A stretch of DNA of 64,000 nucleotides from JBOCEF01 sp050586345. Its GTDB lineage: Bacteria; Pseudomonadota; Alphaproteobacteria; Rhodobacterales; Rhodobacteraceae. Below, in pieces: positions 7,945 through 18,900 of this stretch. Both the position numbers and the translations under genes were made by a program. Each line of letters begins with the position of its first letter. The stretch's first letter is position 1. The DNA is taken from the NCBI RefSeq assembly GCF_050586345.1, contig NZ_JBOCEF010000006.1, forward strand, positions 1 through 64,000, written 5' to 3'. The notes below the pieces were generated by a model. That model was given only the letters and a program-made list of their open reading frames with translations, did no database searches and was not told the origin of the DNA.

Positions 7945-8949
7945 ATGATCCCCTATTCCATTCTCGACCTCGCCCCGATCCCCGAGGGACGCGAGGCGGG
8001 CGAGGCGCTGCACGCCTCGGCCGACCTGGCGCGCCATGCCGAGGGCTGCGGCTATCGCCGGTTCTGGCTGGCCGAGCACCACTCGATGCCGGGAATCGCC
8101 TCGGCCGCCACGGCGGTCTGCATCGCCAACGTGGCGGCGGCGACGAAGACGATCCGCGTGGGCGCGGGGGGCGTGATGCTGCCGAACCACGCGCCGCTGG
8201 TGGTGGCGGAGCAGTTCGGGACCCTCGAATCGCTGCACCCGGGGCGGATCGACCTCGGGCTGGGGCGGGCGCCGGGCTCGGACGGGATGACCATGCGCGC
8301 GCTGCGCCGCCGCCAGGACCGGGCCGATGATTTCCCCGGCGACGTGGCCGAGCTGATGCGCTTCCTCGGCCCCGCCGATCCGCGCGCGCATGTGCAGGCG
8401 GTGCCGGGGCAGGGGACCAACGTGCCGATCTGGATCCTCGGCTCGTCCCTGTACGGCGCGCAGTTCGCCGCCGCGATGGGGCTGCCCTACGCCTTCGCGT
8501 CGCATTTCGCGCCCGACGCGCTGGGCCACGCGGCGCAGATCTACCGCGACACGTTCCAGCCGTCCGAGCAGCTGCAGGAGCCCCATTTCATGATGGCGAT
8601 CAACGTCTTCGCCGGGGCGGACGATGCCGAGGGGATGTATCTGCGCACCTCCTCGCAGCAGGCTTTCGCCAACCTGCGGCTGGGGCGCCCGGGCAAGCTG
8701 CCCCGCCCGGTCGAGGACATCGAGGCGGTGCTGCCCGGGCAGGTGCTGGGGGCGGTGAACCACGCGCTCGGCGTCGCCGCGGTGGGCGGGCCCGAGACGG
8801 TGCGCCGGGACCTCGCCGCGATCATCGACGCTTACCGGCCGGACGAGGTGATCTTCGCCTCGGCCATCCATGACGCGGAGGCGCGCAAGCGGTCCGTGAC
8901 CATCGCGGCCGAGGCGATGCAGGCGCTGGGGGCGGAGGCGGCGGCCTGA
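7945..8949 (+). CDS. LLM-class flavin-dependent oxidoreductase (luciferase-like monooxygenase)
   Basis: The 334-residue product has the TIM-barrel luciferase-like fold. It opens YSILDLAPIPEG and carries the hallmark WLAEHHSMPGIAS (about 30-45), GGVMLPNHAPLVVAEQFG and GRIDLGLGRAPG segments typical of the MsnO8/YhbW-like subgroup. Such enzymes use reduced FMN and oxygen to oxidise small organic molecules. The substrate cannot be read from sequence, and no flavin reductase lies nearby. The gene is monocistronic by spacing, with a GGAGGCCGCG leader and the inverted repeat at 7899-7913 in front. Confidence 0.92.
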   Translation: MIPYSILDLAPIPEGREAGEALHASADLARHAEGCGYRRFWLAEHHSMPGIASAATAVCIANVAAATKTIRVGAGGVMLPNHAPLVVAEQFGTLESLHPGRIDLGLGRAPGSDGMTMRALRRRQDRADDFPGDVAELMRFLGPADPRAHVQAVPGQGTNVPIWILGSSLYGAQFAAAMGLPYAFASHFAPDALGHAAQIYRDTFQPSEQLQEPHFMMAINVFAGADDAEGMYLRTSSQQAFANLRLGRPGKLPRPVEDIEAVLPGQVLGAVNHALGVAAVGGPETVRRDLAAIIDAYRPDEVIFASAIHDAEARKRSVTIAAEAMQALGAEAAA

Positions 8950-9181
8950 CCTCCCGCCCCGGCCCGCGCCGGCCCGCCCCGATCCGGCGCGGCCCGGCGC
9001 GGTCCTGCCCGACAGGCGGGATCGCGGCCTGACCCGCGGCGCCATCCCGCATGTTGCAAGGCGGGTATCGTAAAATTTGCCTGTCATCCGCGCGCCGTTT
9101 CCGTCAGGGGAGGGCGGGAACCGCCGCGCGGGGCCTCGCCGCCCCTTGCGCGGCCCACGCTTCAACGGACAGGAGAGACCC

Positions 9182-10123
9182 ATGCGCATCCGCCTCGGCG
9201 TCGAAATGGCCTATGACTTCGCCGTCCCCACCCCGATGGTCGCCATGCTGCATGTCCGCCCCGAACGCGCCGGCGCGCTGGAGACCCCGGACCTGCTGCA
9301 GGCCGATCCGCCGGTCCCGGTGCAGGCCTATTTCGACAGCTTCGGCAACCGCTGCACCCGCCTGACCGCCCCCGCCGGGCGCTTCACCATGCGGGTCGAC
9401 GCGATGATGCAGGATGACGGCCGCCTCGATCCCGTGCTGCCCGACGCGCAGGAGCACCCGATCGAGGGTCTGCCCGAGCACGTGCTGCCCTTCCTGATCG
9501 GCAGCCGCTACTGCGAGACGGAACTGCTGATGCAGGACGCCTGGCGGCTGTTCGCCGAGGTCGAGCCGGGCTGGGGCCGGGTGCAGGCGATCTGCGATTT
9601 CGTCCACAACCACGTCGCTTTCGACTACATGCAGGCCCGCGCCACCCGCACCGCGGCCGAGGCCTTCGCCGAGCGCAAGGGCGTGTGCCGCGACTACGCC
9701 CATCTCGCCGTCGCGCTGTGCCGCTGCATGAACATCCCGGCGCGCTACTGCACCGGCTACATCTCGGATATCGGCCTCGAGCCGCCCTATGCCGAGATGG
9801 ACCTCGCGGCGTGGATGGAGGTCTGGCTCGACGGCGCCTGGCGCACCTTCGATCCGCGCACCAATGACCGCCGCCGCGGGCGGGTGCTGATGGGCGTCGG
9901 CCGCGACGCCGCCGACGTGCCGCTGGCGCATATCTTCGGCCCCGGCCCGCTGGCCGCGTTCAAGGTCTGGATCCACCGGGTGGACGAGGACGGGAACGAC
10001 CTGCCCAACCAGCTCAGCGACGCCGAGAAGGCGATGATCGACGTGGCCGACGGCCCGCGCCACCACCCGCCGGTGGACGCCGCCACGGGCGGGCCCGCGA
10101 CGCTGATCAGCGCGCGCAGCTGA
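9182..10123 (+). CDS. Transglutaminase-like (cysteine protease fold) protein
   Basis: This 313-residue cytoplasmic protein has an N-terminal beta domain (about 1-120) and a transglutaminase-like core. The nucleophile region is RKGVCRDYAHLAVALCR, with Cys169. The later core reads LAAWMEVWLDGAWRTFDPRTND. The catalytic Asp region (FDP) is present. However, the expected His is absent both before AWMEV and in the segment that related proteins usually write as RHN (here RTN), so the triad may be incomplete. That comparison is from memory of the family. An AGGAGAGACCC leader fixes the ATG at 9182. The gene converges on the GST gene. Confidence 0.85.
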   Translation: MRIRLGVEMAYDFAVPTPMVAMLHVRPERAGALETPDLLQADPPVPVQAYFDSFGNRCTRLTAPAGRFTMRVDAMMQDDGRLDPVLPDAQEHPIEGLPEHVLPFLIGSRYCETELLMQDAWRLFAEVEPGWGRVQAICDFVHNHVAFDYMQARATRTAAEAFAERKGVCRDYAHLAVALCRCMNIPARYCTGYISDIGLEPPYAEMDLAAWMEVWLDGAWRTFDPRTNDRRRGRVLMGVGRDAADVPLAHIFGPGPLAAFKVWIHRVDEDGNDLPNQLSDAEKAMIDVADGPRHHPPVDAATGGPATLISARS

Positions 10124-10127
10124 ACGA

Positions 10128-10153
10128 AGAAGGGGGGCCGCAGCCTCCCTTTT
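10128..10153. terminator. Hairpin with T tract between convergent genes
   Basis: An 8-bp stem with one G-U pair (AAGGGGGG with CCTCCCTT) and a 6-base loop is followed by further T residues. It starts five bases after the transglutaminase stop. The A-rich left flank gives it a T tract on the other strand too, so it can serve the convergent GST gene. Confidence 0.6.
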
Positions 10154-10171
10154 CCGTCCCGGCCCGCGGCC

Positions 10172-10837
10172 TCAGAACTCGACTTCGAGCTCGATGATCT
10201 CGTCCGGTTCGGCCTTCGCGCCCGCGGTCCATTCCTTCATCAGGTCCCATTCGAAGATCGCGTCGCAATAGGCCTGGAGCTTGGGCGGCAGCTCCACCGC
10301 ATAGGTGCGGAACCGGGTGCAGACCGGCGCGTACATCGCGTCGGCGATGGTCAGCCGGCCATAAAGGAACGGGCCGCCATAGGCCGCGCCGTGACCGTCC
10401 AGGCACTCGGTCCAGATCTCCTTGATCCGCTCCACGTCCGGGCGGGCGCCCGAGAAGATCTTGAAGCTCTCGTGCCGGGCCTTGAGGTTCATCGGCAGCG
10501 CCGAGCGCAGGTTCTGGAAGCCCGAATGCATCTCTCCGCAGACCGCGCGGCAATGGGCGCGGCGCACCGGGTCCTTGGGCAGAAGCCCCGCGTCGGGGAA
10601 CTTTTCCTCGAGATATTCGGCGATGGCCAGCGTGTCCCAGACCGAGACCTCGCCATCCTCGAGCCGCGGCACGCGGACCGAGGGGTTGAGGAGCAGCAGC
10701 TCCTGCCGGTGGTCCGGGTCGTCCATGTCCACCGGGACCTCGTCGAACTCGAGCCCGGCCATCTTGCAGATCAGCCAGCCGCGCAGCGACCAGGAGGAAT
10801 AGTTCTTCGACGACAGCGTCAGCGTGGCCTTGGACAT
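10172..10837 (-). CDS. Glutathione S-transferase family protein
   Basis: The 221-residue product has an N-terminal thioredoxin-like domain (about 1-80) with the serine-rich active-site stretch LSSKNYSSWSLRGW and the glutathione-binding cis-Pro/Asp motif VPRLEDGEVSVWDTLAIAEYL. An all-helical C-domain follows. It resembles the bacterial GSTs annotated as zeta-like or maleylacetoacetate-isomerase-like. Detoxification or a redox role is likely, but the substrate is unknown. I chose the ATG at 10837, behind a GGGAG leader; upstream in-frame sequence is Arg/Pro-rich and non-conserved. It is transcribed towards the transglutaminase gene. Confidence 0.9.
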   Translation of the reverse strand: MSKATLTLSSKNYSSWSLRGWLICKMAGLEFDEVPVDMDDPDHRQELLLLNPSVRVPRLEDGEVSVWDTLAIAEYLEEKFPDAGLLPKDPVRRAHCRAVCGEMHSGFQNLRSALPMNLKARHESFKIFSGARPDVERIKEIWTECLDGHGAAYGGPFLYGRLTIADAMYAPVCTRFRTYAVELPPKLQAYCDAIFEWDLMKEWTAGAKAEPDEIIELEVEF

Positions 10838-11052
10838 CTCGTGGGCTCCCTGCCTTGGGTCTTTCCGGGGGCGCCTGCGCGGACGGGCGCGGCCTGGGCC
10901 GCGCGGGGGGTCCGCGTCGCGCCGGGCCTGCCCGGGCGAATGCGGCGCTGCAGCGATTGCGCCGCGGCGCGTCAAATACACTCTCGCGCCGTCCGCCGCG
11001 CTGCGCTAGCTTTTTCGCATCCGCACACCTGCGGCATCCGGAGGCGGCCCCA

Positions 11053-12267
11053 ATGCTCTACCAGACTTACCAGTTCCAGGACGACATGATCGCCCCGATG
11101 CGCCGTTGGGCGAAAATGGCGATGGCCATGGGCGGGGTCGGGGCATGGGGGTTCGGGCGCGAGGCGGGCTCGCGCTCCATGGCCGCGCTCGAAATGCTGT
11201 CCCGGTTCGAGCTGAGCCATTCGCGGCCCGACTTCGCCATTCCCAGCGTTCCGGTGGGCAATCACCGCACCCGGGTGACCGAGGAGGTCGCGCTGGACCT
11301 GCCCTTCGGAAACCTGCTGCGCTTCGTGAAGGAAGGCGAGCCCTCCCAGCCCAAGGTGCTGGTCGTCGCGCCCCTGTCCGGCCATTTCGCCACCCTGCTG
11401 CGCGGCACGGTCGAGAAGCTGCTGGAAGATCACGACGTCTACATCACCGACTGGAAGAACGCCCGGGACGTGCCGCTGTCGGACGGGCGCTTCGGGGTCG
11501 ATGAATATATCGAGTACCTGATTCGCTTCCTCGAGGAGATCGGCCCCGGCGGCCATGTCGTCGCCGTGTGCCAGCCCTGCGTGCAGGCGCTGGCGGCCGT
11601 GTCGATCATGTCCGAGGACCGCCACCCCTGCACCCCGCGCACCATGACGCTGATGGCCGGGCCGATCGACGTGCGCGAAAGCCCGACCGCGGTGAACGAC
11701 CTCGCCAACGAAAAGCCGCTGCGCTGGTTCGAAACCCAGGTGATCGGCACCGTGCCCTGGCGCTGGAAGGGCCGCGGGCGGCGGGTCTATCCCGGCTTCG
11801 TGCAGCTGATCAGCTTCATGGCGATGAACATGGAGCGCCACAAGGCCGCGCACCAGAAGATGTACGACCTGATGGCCGCCGGGAAGGACGAGGAAGCGAA
11901 GAAGCTCAAGGACTTCTACGACGAGTATTTCGCCGTCCTCGACCTGCCCGAGGAGTTCTATGTCGAGACCATCGACCGGGTGTTCCAGCGCGCCCAGCTC
12001 GCCACCGGGGACTTCATGTACAAGGGCCGCAAGGTGGATCCGGCCGCGATCACCCGCACCGCGCTTCTGACGGTCGAGGGCGGGCGCGACGACATCTGCG
12101 CGCTCGGCCAGACCGCCGCGGCGCACGAGCTGTGCCGGTCGCTGCGCCCGCACCTGAAGCGTCACCACCTGCAGGCGAATGTCGGCCATTACGGCGTGTT
12201 CTCGGGCAAGCGCTGGCAGAACGAGATCTATCCCGTGGTGCGAAATCTCATCCTGTCGATGGAGTGA
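11053..12267 (+). CDS. phaZ: Intracellular polyhydroxybutyrate depolymerase
   Basis: PhaZ mobilises stored polyhydroxyalkanoate granules by cleaving the polymer into oligomers or thioesters. The 404-residue length is typical of the PhaZ1 class. The nucleophile region VCQPCVQALAAVS contains Cys173, the cysteine counterpart of a lipase box serine. The late NVGHYGVFSGKRW segment carries the catalytic His379. The opening MLYQTYQFQDDMIAPMR is characteristic of alphaproteobacterial members. There is no signal peptide, as expected for granule-bound enzymes. It is monocistronic and followed by a hairpin at 12338-12367. No PHB synthase, phasin or phaR lies in the window. Confidence 0.95.
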   Translation: MLYQTYQFQDDMIAPMRRWAKMAMAMGGVGAWGFGREAGSRSMAALEMLSRFELSHSRPDFAIPSVPVGNHRTRVTEEVALDLPFGNLLRFVKEGEPSQPKVLVVAPLSGHFATLLRGTVEKLLEDHDVYITDWKNARDVPLSDGRFGVDEYIEYLIRFLEEIGPGGHVVAVCQPCVQALAAVSIMSEDRHPCTPRTMTLMAGPIDVRESPTAVNDLANEKPLRWFETQVIGTVPWRWKGRGRRVYPGFVQLISFMAMNMERHKAAHQKMYDLMAAGKDEEAKKLKDFYDEYFAVLDLPEEFYVETIDRVFQRAQLATGDFMYKGRKVDPAAITRTALLTVEGGRDDICALGQTAAAHELCRSLRPHLKRHHLQANVGHYGVFSGKRWQNEIYPVVRNLILSME

Positions 12268-12914
12268 GGCGGCCCCGGGCGGCCCCGGGCGCGGGCGCCC
12301 TCGCGGGCGGGCGGTTCCCAAATGCACCAGAAAACAGACGGGCGCGGAGGGTCTATTCCGCGCCCGTTCTCGTGTTCGACCCTCCAGGCTCCCGGCGGCG
12401 GCGCGTCTTTCCTTGCGCGGCGGCAGTCGCGGCGGAAGCGCCATCCCGGGTGCGGGCGGACAATTGGCGCCGCTCCCGCAGATCTATTGCGCGCGGCGTC
12501 ACGCGGCGCCCACAAGATGAATTCAGCCTTCAATGTTCTTGGGGTCCGTGGCGCCGGGGGCGAGGATATGACTGCAGTCTTAATGGCGATTTACGGAGCT
12601 TTAACGCGCGGCGCGGGCGCATATTGAAAGATTCCGCAAGTAAATACTCGCTAACAATCCGTGTCCGCCGCATTTTTGACTTAATTCCGAGGGGCGGGCG
12701 TCACGTTCGCGCATGTATCCAGGCGACTCGCGGCGCTCCTTTCTTCAAAAAATCCTGTGAGCTGCGCGGCATCGGCGGTACCCTGCGCCGATACACAGGA
12801 TCCGGCCGGGATGCGCCCGGTTATTTTAAGATACGCATTCGGCCGGATGGTTTCTAAACCGCAAGGCGCACGGGGCTGCGCCGGCGGCGACATGAATTCT
12901 AGGGGGCCTTCGCC
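12268..12914. other. Long intergenic region, relatively A+T-rich, upstream of the giant gene
   Basis: These 647 bases contain the phaZ terminator hairpin and then, from about 12500, the most A+T-rich stretch of the window. It has runs such as TTGAAAGATTCCGC, AAGTAAATACTCG and TATTTTAAGATACG. A TTGACT hexamer at 12676-12681 lacks a clear partner -10. No gene is supported; a 19-codon frame at 12568 is too short to call. It is the likely regulatory leader of the giant gene, or a remnant of foreign DNA. Confidence 0.6.
12338..12367 (+). terminator. Perfect 11-bp hairpin downstream of phaZ
   Basis: ACGGGCGCGGA pairs exactly with TCCGCGCCCGT around an 8-base loop, about 70 bases after the phaZ stop. 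Downstream is TCTCGTGTTC, only weakly T-rich. A run of four A lies just upstream, so it may also act on the other strand. Confidence 0.55.
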
Positions 12915-15900
12915 ATGAACATCCCGGTCTCGTCCGAGCAACTGGTCAACGTCATCACCGCCGGGGGGCAGAACTATCCCCAGGTCACGGCGCTGGCCGG
13001 GGGCGGCTATGTCGTCGTCTGGCAGACCCCGAACAAGGATGGCGACGGCGAGGGCATCGCCGCGCGCCTCTACACCGATCTCGGCGAACCGGTCGGGCCG
13101 GAATTCCTGGTCAACGACGCCGCCGTGGGCGGTCAGACCGCCCCCGCGGTCGCCGCCACCGATGACGGCGGCTTCGTCGTCGTGTGGCAGACCGATGCGG
13201 GCGCCCGCGACGACGTCTACGCGCGCAAGTTCGCCGCCGACGGAACCGCGCTGGGCGCCTCGGTCGAGGTGTCGGACGGCGCCACCTATGACGACCGCGC
13301 CCCGACCGTGACCGACCTGCCCGGCGGCGGCTTCGTGGTGGGCTGGATGGCGAACGGCGCCACCACCGTCGGCTATTTCCAGGACTTCTACCTGCGCCAT
13401 TTCAACCCCGACGGCTCCGTCGCGGGCGCGGGCTTCCCCGCCAACGTGACCGGCGAGAACCTCGCCTACCAGACCGAGGGCGACGTGACCCTCGCGTCCC
13501 TCGCGCCCTCCGCCACCCTGCCGGGCGGCGGCTATGTCGCGATCTGGACCGATAACGAAAGCCGCGACGGGTCGGGCGATTCCGTGCGCGGGCGCATCTT
13601 CGACGCCTCGGGGACGCCGCTTGCGACGGACTTCCAGGTCAACGTCTCCACCGGCGCGGACCAGGACGACGCGCAGGTCGCGGGCCTGGCGGGCGGACGC
13701 TTCGTCGTCGCCTGGCGCGATACCGGGAGCGCGGACGGAGAGGGTCACGGCGCGATGTACCGCGTCTACGAGGCCGACGGGACCCCGGTGACGGGCGAGT
13801 TGACCGCCCCGCAGACCATCTTCAACACCCAGAACAACGTCGCCGTCGAGGCCACCGCCGATGGCGGCTTCTACATGACCTGGACCTCGATCCACTACAA
13901 CAACAGCGCCGCCGACCTGACCGACGGCTATTATTCGCGCGGCGTCTTCGGCCGCGCCTTCGACGCCGACGGCGTGCCCACGGGCCCCGAGACGCTGATC
14001 AACGAATCGACCAACGGCGACCAGTATTCCTATGACGTCGCGGGCCTCGCCACCGGCGACGTGGTGGCGGTCTACGTCTCCGGCTCGGGGAACGAGGCCG
14101 GGGATGCCGACAGCTGGTCCGTCCTCTCGCGCCTGGTCGGCGATCCGGGCGCGACCCGCGACTTCCCCGCCTCGCCCGAGATCGAGGCCCTCTCCACCGC
14201 CGTCACCCTGGCGGAAGCGGACCTGAAGGCGGGCCTCGTGCGCCTCGACGCCGACGGCGCCGCGGCGGTGTCGGACCTCGATTCCGCCGATTTCGACGGC
14301 GGCCGCCTGATGCTGTCGCGCCTGACCTACGAGCTGTCGAATGACGGCTTCCTGCCGGTGGACGCGACCGGGCAGGACATCTTCGGCTTCGTGACCGGCG
14401 GCGCGGTGACCGTGGTCGGCGCCTCGGTGCGGGTGATGGGGGTCGAGGTCGGCACGCTCTCCTCGGACGGGACCGGCGGCGCGCCGCTGGTGGTGGACCT
14501 CAACGCCGCCGCCGACGCCGCGGCGGTGGAGATCCTGGTCGAGCACCTGGGCTTCGGCACCGCCTCGGACGATCCCGACGTGGCCATCCCGCTGCAGCTG
14601 ACCTTCGAGGACGGCGACGGCGGCGGCATGGACCCGCTGCGCATCGACGTGACCGTCACCCGCTCGGACGAGGCGGCGGCGTTCACCACCGAGGAGAAGC
14701 GCCTCAACGCCGTCACCTCGGACCACCAGAACGACGTGGCGATGAGCGACCTGGCCGATGGCGGCTTCGTGGCGGTCTGGACCGCGGCGGATCCCGACAG
14801 CGGCGGCACCGGCGTCGCCATGCGCCGCTTCGACGCCGACGGCGTGCCCACGGGCCCCGAGGTGATGGTCCGCGACGTCGACCTGAGCTCGGCCGACGCC
14901 GAGGTCGCGGGGCTGACCGATGGCGGCTGGGTCGTGGCCTGGACCGAGGGCAACACCAGCATCCGCCTGACCCGCTACGATTCCACCGGCGCCGTCGTGG
15001 CCGAGAACCAGGTGGTGGAGACCAACGGGTCCAGCACCCAGTACCAGCCCGAGGTGACGGCGCTGAGCAATGGCGGCTACGTGGTCGCCTGGTCGGCCTG
15101 GACCTCCGGCGGCTCGGGCGACGGCGACCGCTACGGCGTCGCCATGCAGGTCTACAACGCCGCCGGCTCGCCCGTCGGGGGCGAGACCATCGTCAACACC
15201 CAGACCACCGGCGACCAGAACGTCTCCGACGTGGTCGGCCTCGATTCCGGCCGCTTCGCCGTGGCCTGGACCGATTACGACGCCTCGGGCGACGGGTCGG
15301 GCTATGCCGCCAAGATGCGGATCTATGACGCGACCGGCGCGGCCGAAACCGCCGAGATCCAGCTGGCGCAGACCACCTTCGGCCAGCAGGCCTCGCCGCA
15401 GCTCGCCGTCCTGGCCAATGGCGACATCGTCGCGGCCTGGGGCGACGACGGCGCCGACGGGTCGGCGGGCGGCGTCTACATGCGCGTGTTCGATTCCACT
15501 GGCGCGCCGAAGACGGACGAGATCCGGGTCCCGGAATCCGTCGCCAACAACCAGTTCGTGCAGTCGGTGACCGCGCTCGCCGATGGCGGCTTCGCGGTGG
15601 CCTTCCGCGGCTGGGGCGTCGAGCCCGAGACCGGGATCACCGACGTCCAGGGCGCCTGGGTGCAGGAATTCAACGCCGACGGGTCGCGCCGCGACACCCA
15701 GCGGCTGCTCAACGAGAATGACGGGACCGAGACCGGCGTCGAGCTGGTCGGCCTGGCGGGCGGCGGCTACGTGGCCGCCTGGGGCACCACCTCGACGGAA
15801 GAGGGCGACGCCTGGGGCGACGGGTTGAGCTTCCGCCTCGTGGGCGTCGCCACCGGCTCGGCCGCGCCGGTGTTCAGCAGCCTGTCCGAGACGCTGGACC

Positions 15901-18900
15901 TGACCGAGGACGAGGCCCAGGCGGGCGCGGCGCTGCTGCCGCTCGGATTCTCGGTGTCGGACTCGGATTCCGCCGATTTCGACGGCGGGACCCTGCGCGT
16001 CAGCCGCCACCTGGTCGAGGCCGGGATCGACGCCTATGAGCCGGGCGACGACGAAACCCAGGACAGCCTGCTGATCCGCGCCGTGGGCGGCGTGACCGTC
16101 GCCGGGTCCACCGTGCGCGTGGACGGGACCGACGTCGCGACCATCGTGTCGGACGGCGCCGCGGGCGCGGACCTGGTGCTGACCTTCCTGCCGGGCGCGA
16201 CGATCGAGAACGTGCGCGCGCTGCTCTCCGCGCTCGGCTATGCCAACGCCTCGGACGCGCCCTCGGCGGCGCGGACCTACAGCATCGATCTGTCGGATGG
16301 CGACGGCGGCTGGTCCGGGTCGGTCGACGTGGCGGTCAACGTGACCGACGCGGCGGAGCCCGACGCGCTGCAGCCGCTGGCCCCGGCGGCGGACATCGCG
16401 CCCGATGCGGGCGCGGCGCAGGGGGCCTCCACCGCCGCGGCGCTGACCGATGGCGGCTGGGTCGCCGTCTATCTCGAGGACAGCGAAGTGAAGCTGCGCC
16501 GCTTCGACTCCGAGGGCTATCCCTCGGGGCCGGAGACGCTGGTCGCGGATGCCGACGGCGCGCTCAACTACCAGCCGACGGTGATCGGCCTGGCCGGCGG
16601 CGGCTATGCCGTGGCCTGGCGCGGCGGGTCGGGCGCCGACGTCAACGGCGTCTACGTCAACACCTATGACGCGGCGGGCGCGCTGGTCTCGGGCCCGGTG
16701 CAGATGAACGTCACCACCGCGGGGACGCAGCAATACCCGAACCTCTCGGCGCTGCCCGATGGCGGGTTCTGGGCGATCTGGGCGGATGACGCCGCCGACA
16801 TCATGATGCAGCGCTTCGACGCCTCGGGCGCGCCCCTGGCGCGCGACGGGCTGTCGGCGGGCCTCGACGAGGTGGTGCTGCCCAGCACCGGCGCCGTCTA
16901 CTACCCCGACATCGTGACCCTGCCCTCGGGCGTCACGGTCGCGGTGTGGGAGGAATACCTGACCGAGGGCTCCGTCACCTCCTACGACATCCGCGCGCAG
17001 ATCATCGGGGCCGACGGAACCCCCTCGGGCGCGGGCTTCACGGTGAACCAGACCCTCGCCGGGACCCAGGAATACCCCGCCATCGCGGTCACCGCGGCGG
17101 GCGGCTTCGTCATCGCCTGGAACGGCCCGGGCGAGGACGGCGTCTCGGGGCCGATGGCGCGGATCTTCGACGCCTCGGGCGCGCCGATCACCGACGAGAT
17201 CTTCGTGGGCGGGCCCGGGACCGGGGGCCAGGTCGACGTGGCGGTGCTGGCCGACGGCCGCATCGCCGTCAGCTCGGAGCAGAGCAACGAGGCCTACCTG
17301 CAGGTCCTGAGCGCCGACGGGCGGCTGCTCGACCGGGGCATGAAGCTCAATGACGGGACCAACACCGCCGACGGCGCGGTGGAGCTGGTCGCGCCGACCG
17401 GCGGCGGCCTCGCGGTCGTGTGGACCGAGGCGAACCAGGTCCAGCAGCGCCTGTTCGGCGCGCCGGGCGATTTCTTCACCGACGCCGCCCCCGAGGTGCT
17501 CGGCTTCTCGGACGCCGCCACCTTCGACGAGGCGGACGTGCAGGCGGGCTTCCAGCGGATCGACGCCGACGGCGCGGTCGCCTTCACCGACGCCGACGCG
17601 GTCACCTTCCTCGGGGCCACGGTGACGCTGAGCGTCGAGGACCCGCGCGACGTGGACGAGTTCGTCGGGACCGACGGGCTCGGCCAGGATCAGATGGGCC
17701 TGGTGACCGGCGATGTCGGCGCGGGCGACGTGCAGGTTTCCGGCGGGACCGTGTCGGTGAACGGCGTCGCGGTCGGCGCGATCACCTCCTCGGGCGCGAA
17801 CGGCGCGCCCTTCACCGTCGCCTTCAACGCGGCGGCGGGGCGCGAGGATGTCGAGGCGGTGATCTCCGCGCTCGGCTACGCCAACCCGTCCGACGCGCCG
17901 GGCGCGCTGCGCACGCTGCGCCTCGACGTGACCGACAGCGACGGCCATGCGGGCGCGTCGCAGAGCATCGATATCCGCGTGACGCCCGAGATCGACAGCG
18001 CCCTCGAGGGCGGCGCGGACATCACCATCAACACCACCCACGAGAGCACCCAGTACGGCCCGGTGGGCGGGACCTTCGGGGCGGGGAACATCATCACCGC
18101 CTGGGCGAGCTATGACCCGCAGGTCGGGTATGTCGCCCGCGCCCAGGCCTTCGACGCCTCGGGCGCCCCGCTCGGCGACGAATTCACGCTCGACCCCGAT
18201 GCGCCCACCACCTCGGTCCCGCAGGAGATCGTGTCCCTCGCGGGCGGCGGCTTCGCGGCGCTGACCTATCGCGCGTCCAACCAGATCGCGGTGCAGGTCT
18301 ATGATTCCACCGGCGCGCCGGTCGGGTCCTCGGTCCTGCTCGACGACAGCTCGGTCGGCAACGCCTACAACGTGCGCGCCAGCGCCACCGCCGACGGCGG
18401 CTTCATCGCCACCTGGTGGAACAACTCCTCGACCTTCGACGGGTCGTCCTACGCGGTGCTGCAGGCAAAGGTCGCCGTCGGCGCCGGCGGCGCTGCGGTC
18501 GGGCCGGTCACGGTGGCCAACGGCACGACGACCGGTCCCCAGTATGCCCACGACGTCGCCGTCTTCACCGACGGCGCGGCCGAGGTCGGGCACGTGGTGG
18601 TCTACCGCGCCGACGACAGCGGGGCCGAGGTGCGCGCGCAGGTCTTCGACGCCGCGGGCGCCCCGGTGTCCGATTTCCAGGTCAACCAGTACGCGCTGGG
18701 CGCCCAGGACGCGGCCGAGGTGATCGGCCTGGCGGGCGGCGGCTTCGTCATCGCCTGGGCCTCGAGCCTGCAGGACGGCGGCGCGGACGGCGTCTATGCG
18801 CGGATCTTCGACGCGACCGGCGCGGCGCTGGGCGACGAGTTCCGGGTGAACGAGAACACCGTCGGCAACCAGTACGAACCCTCGCTGGTGGCGCTCGCCG

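Noticed and set aside
12568..12627. A 19-codon frame in the A+T-rich leader of the giant gene
   Set aside because: It has a GAGG-like leader, but it is too short and lacks any coupling or conservation evidence.
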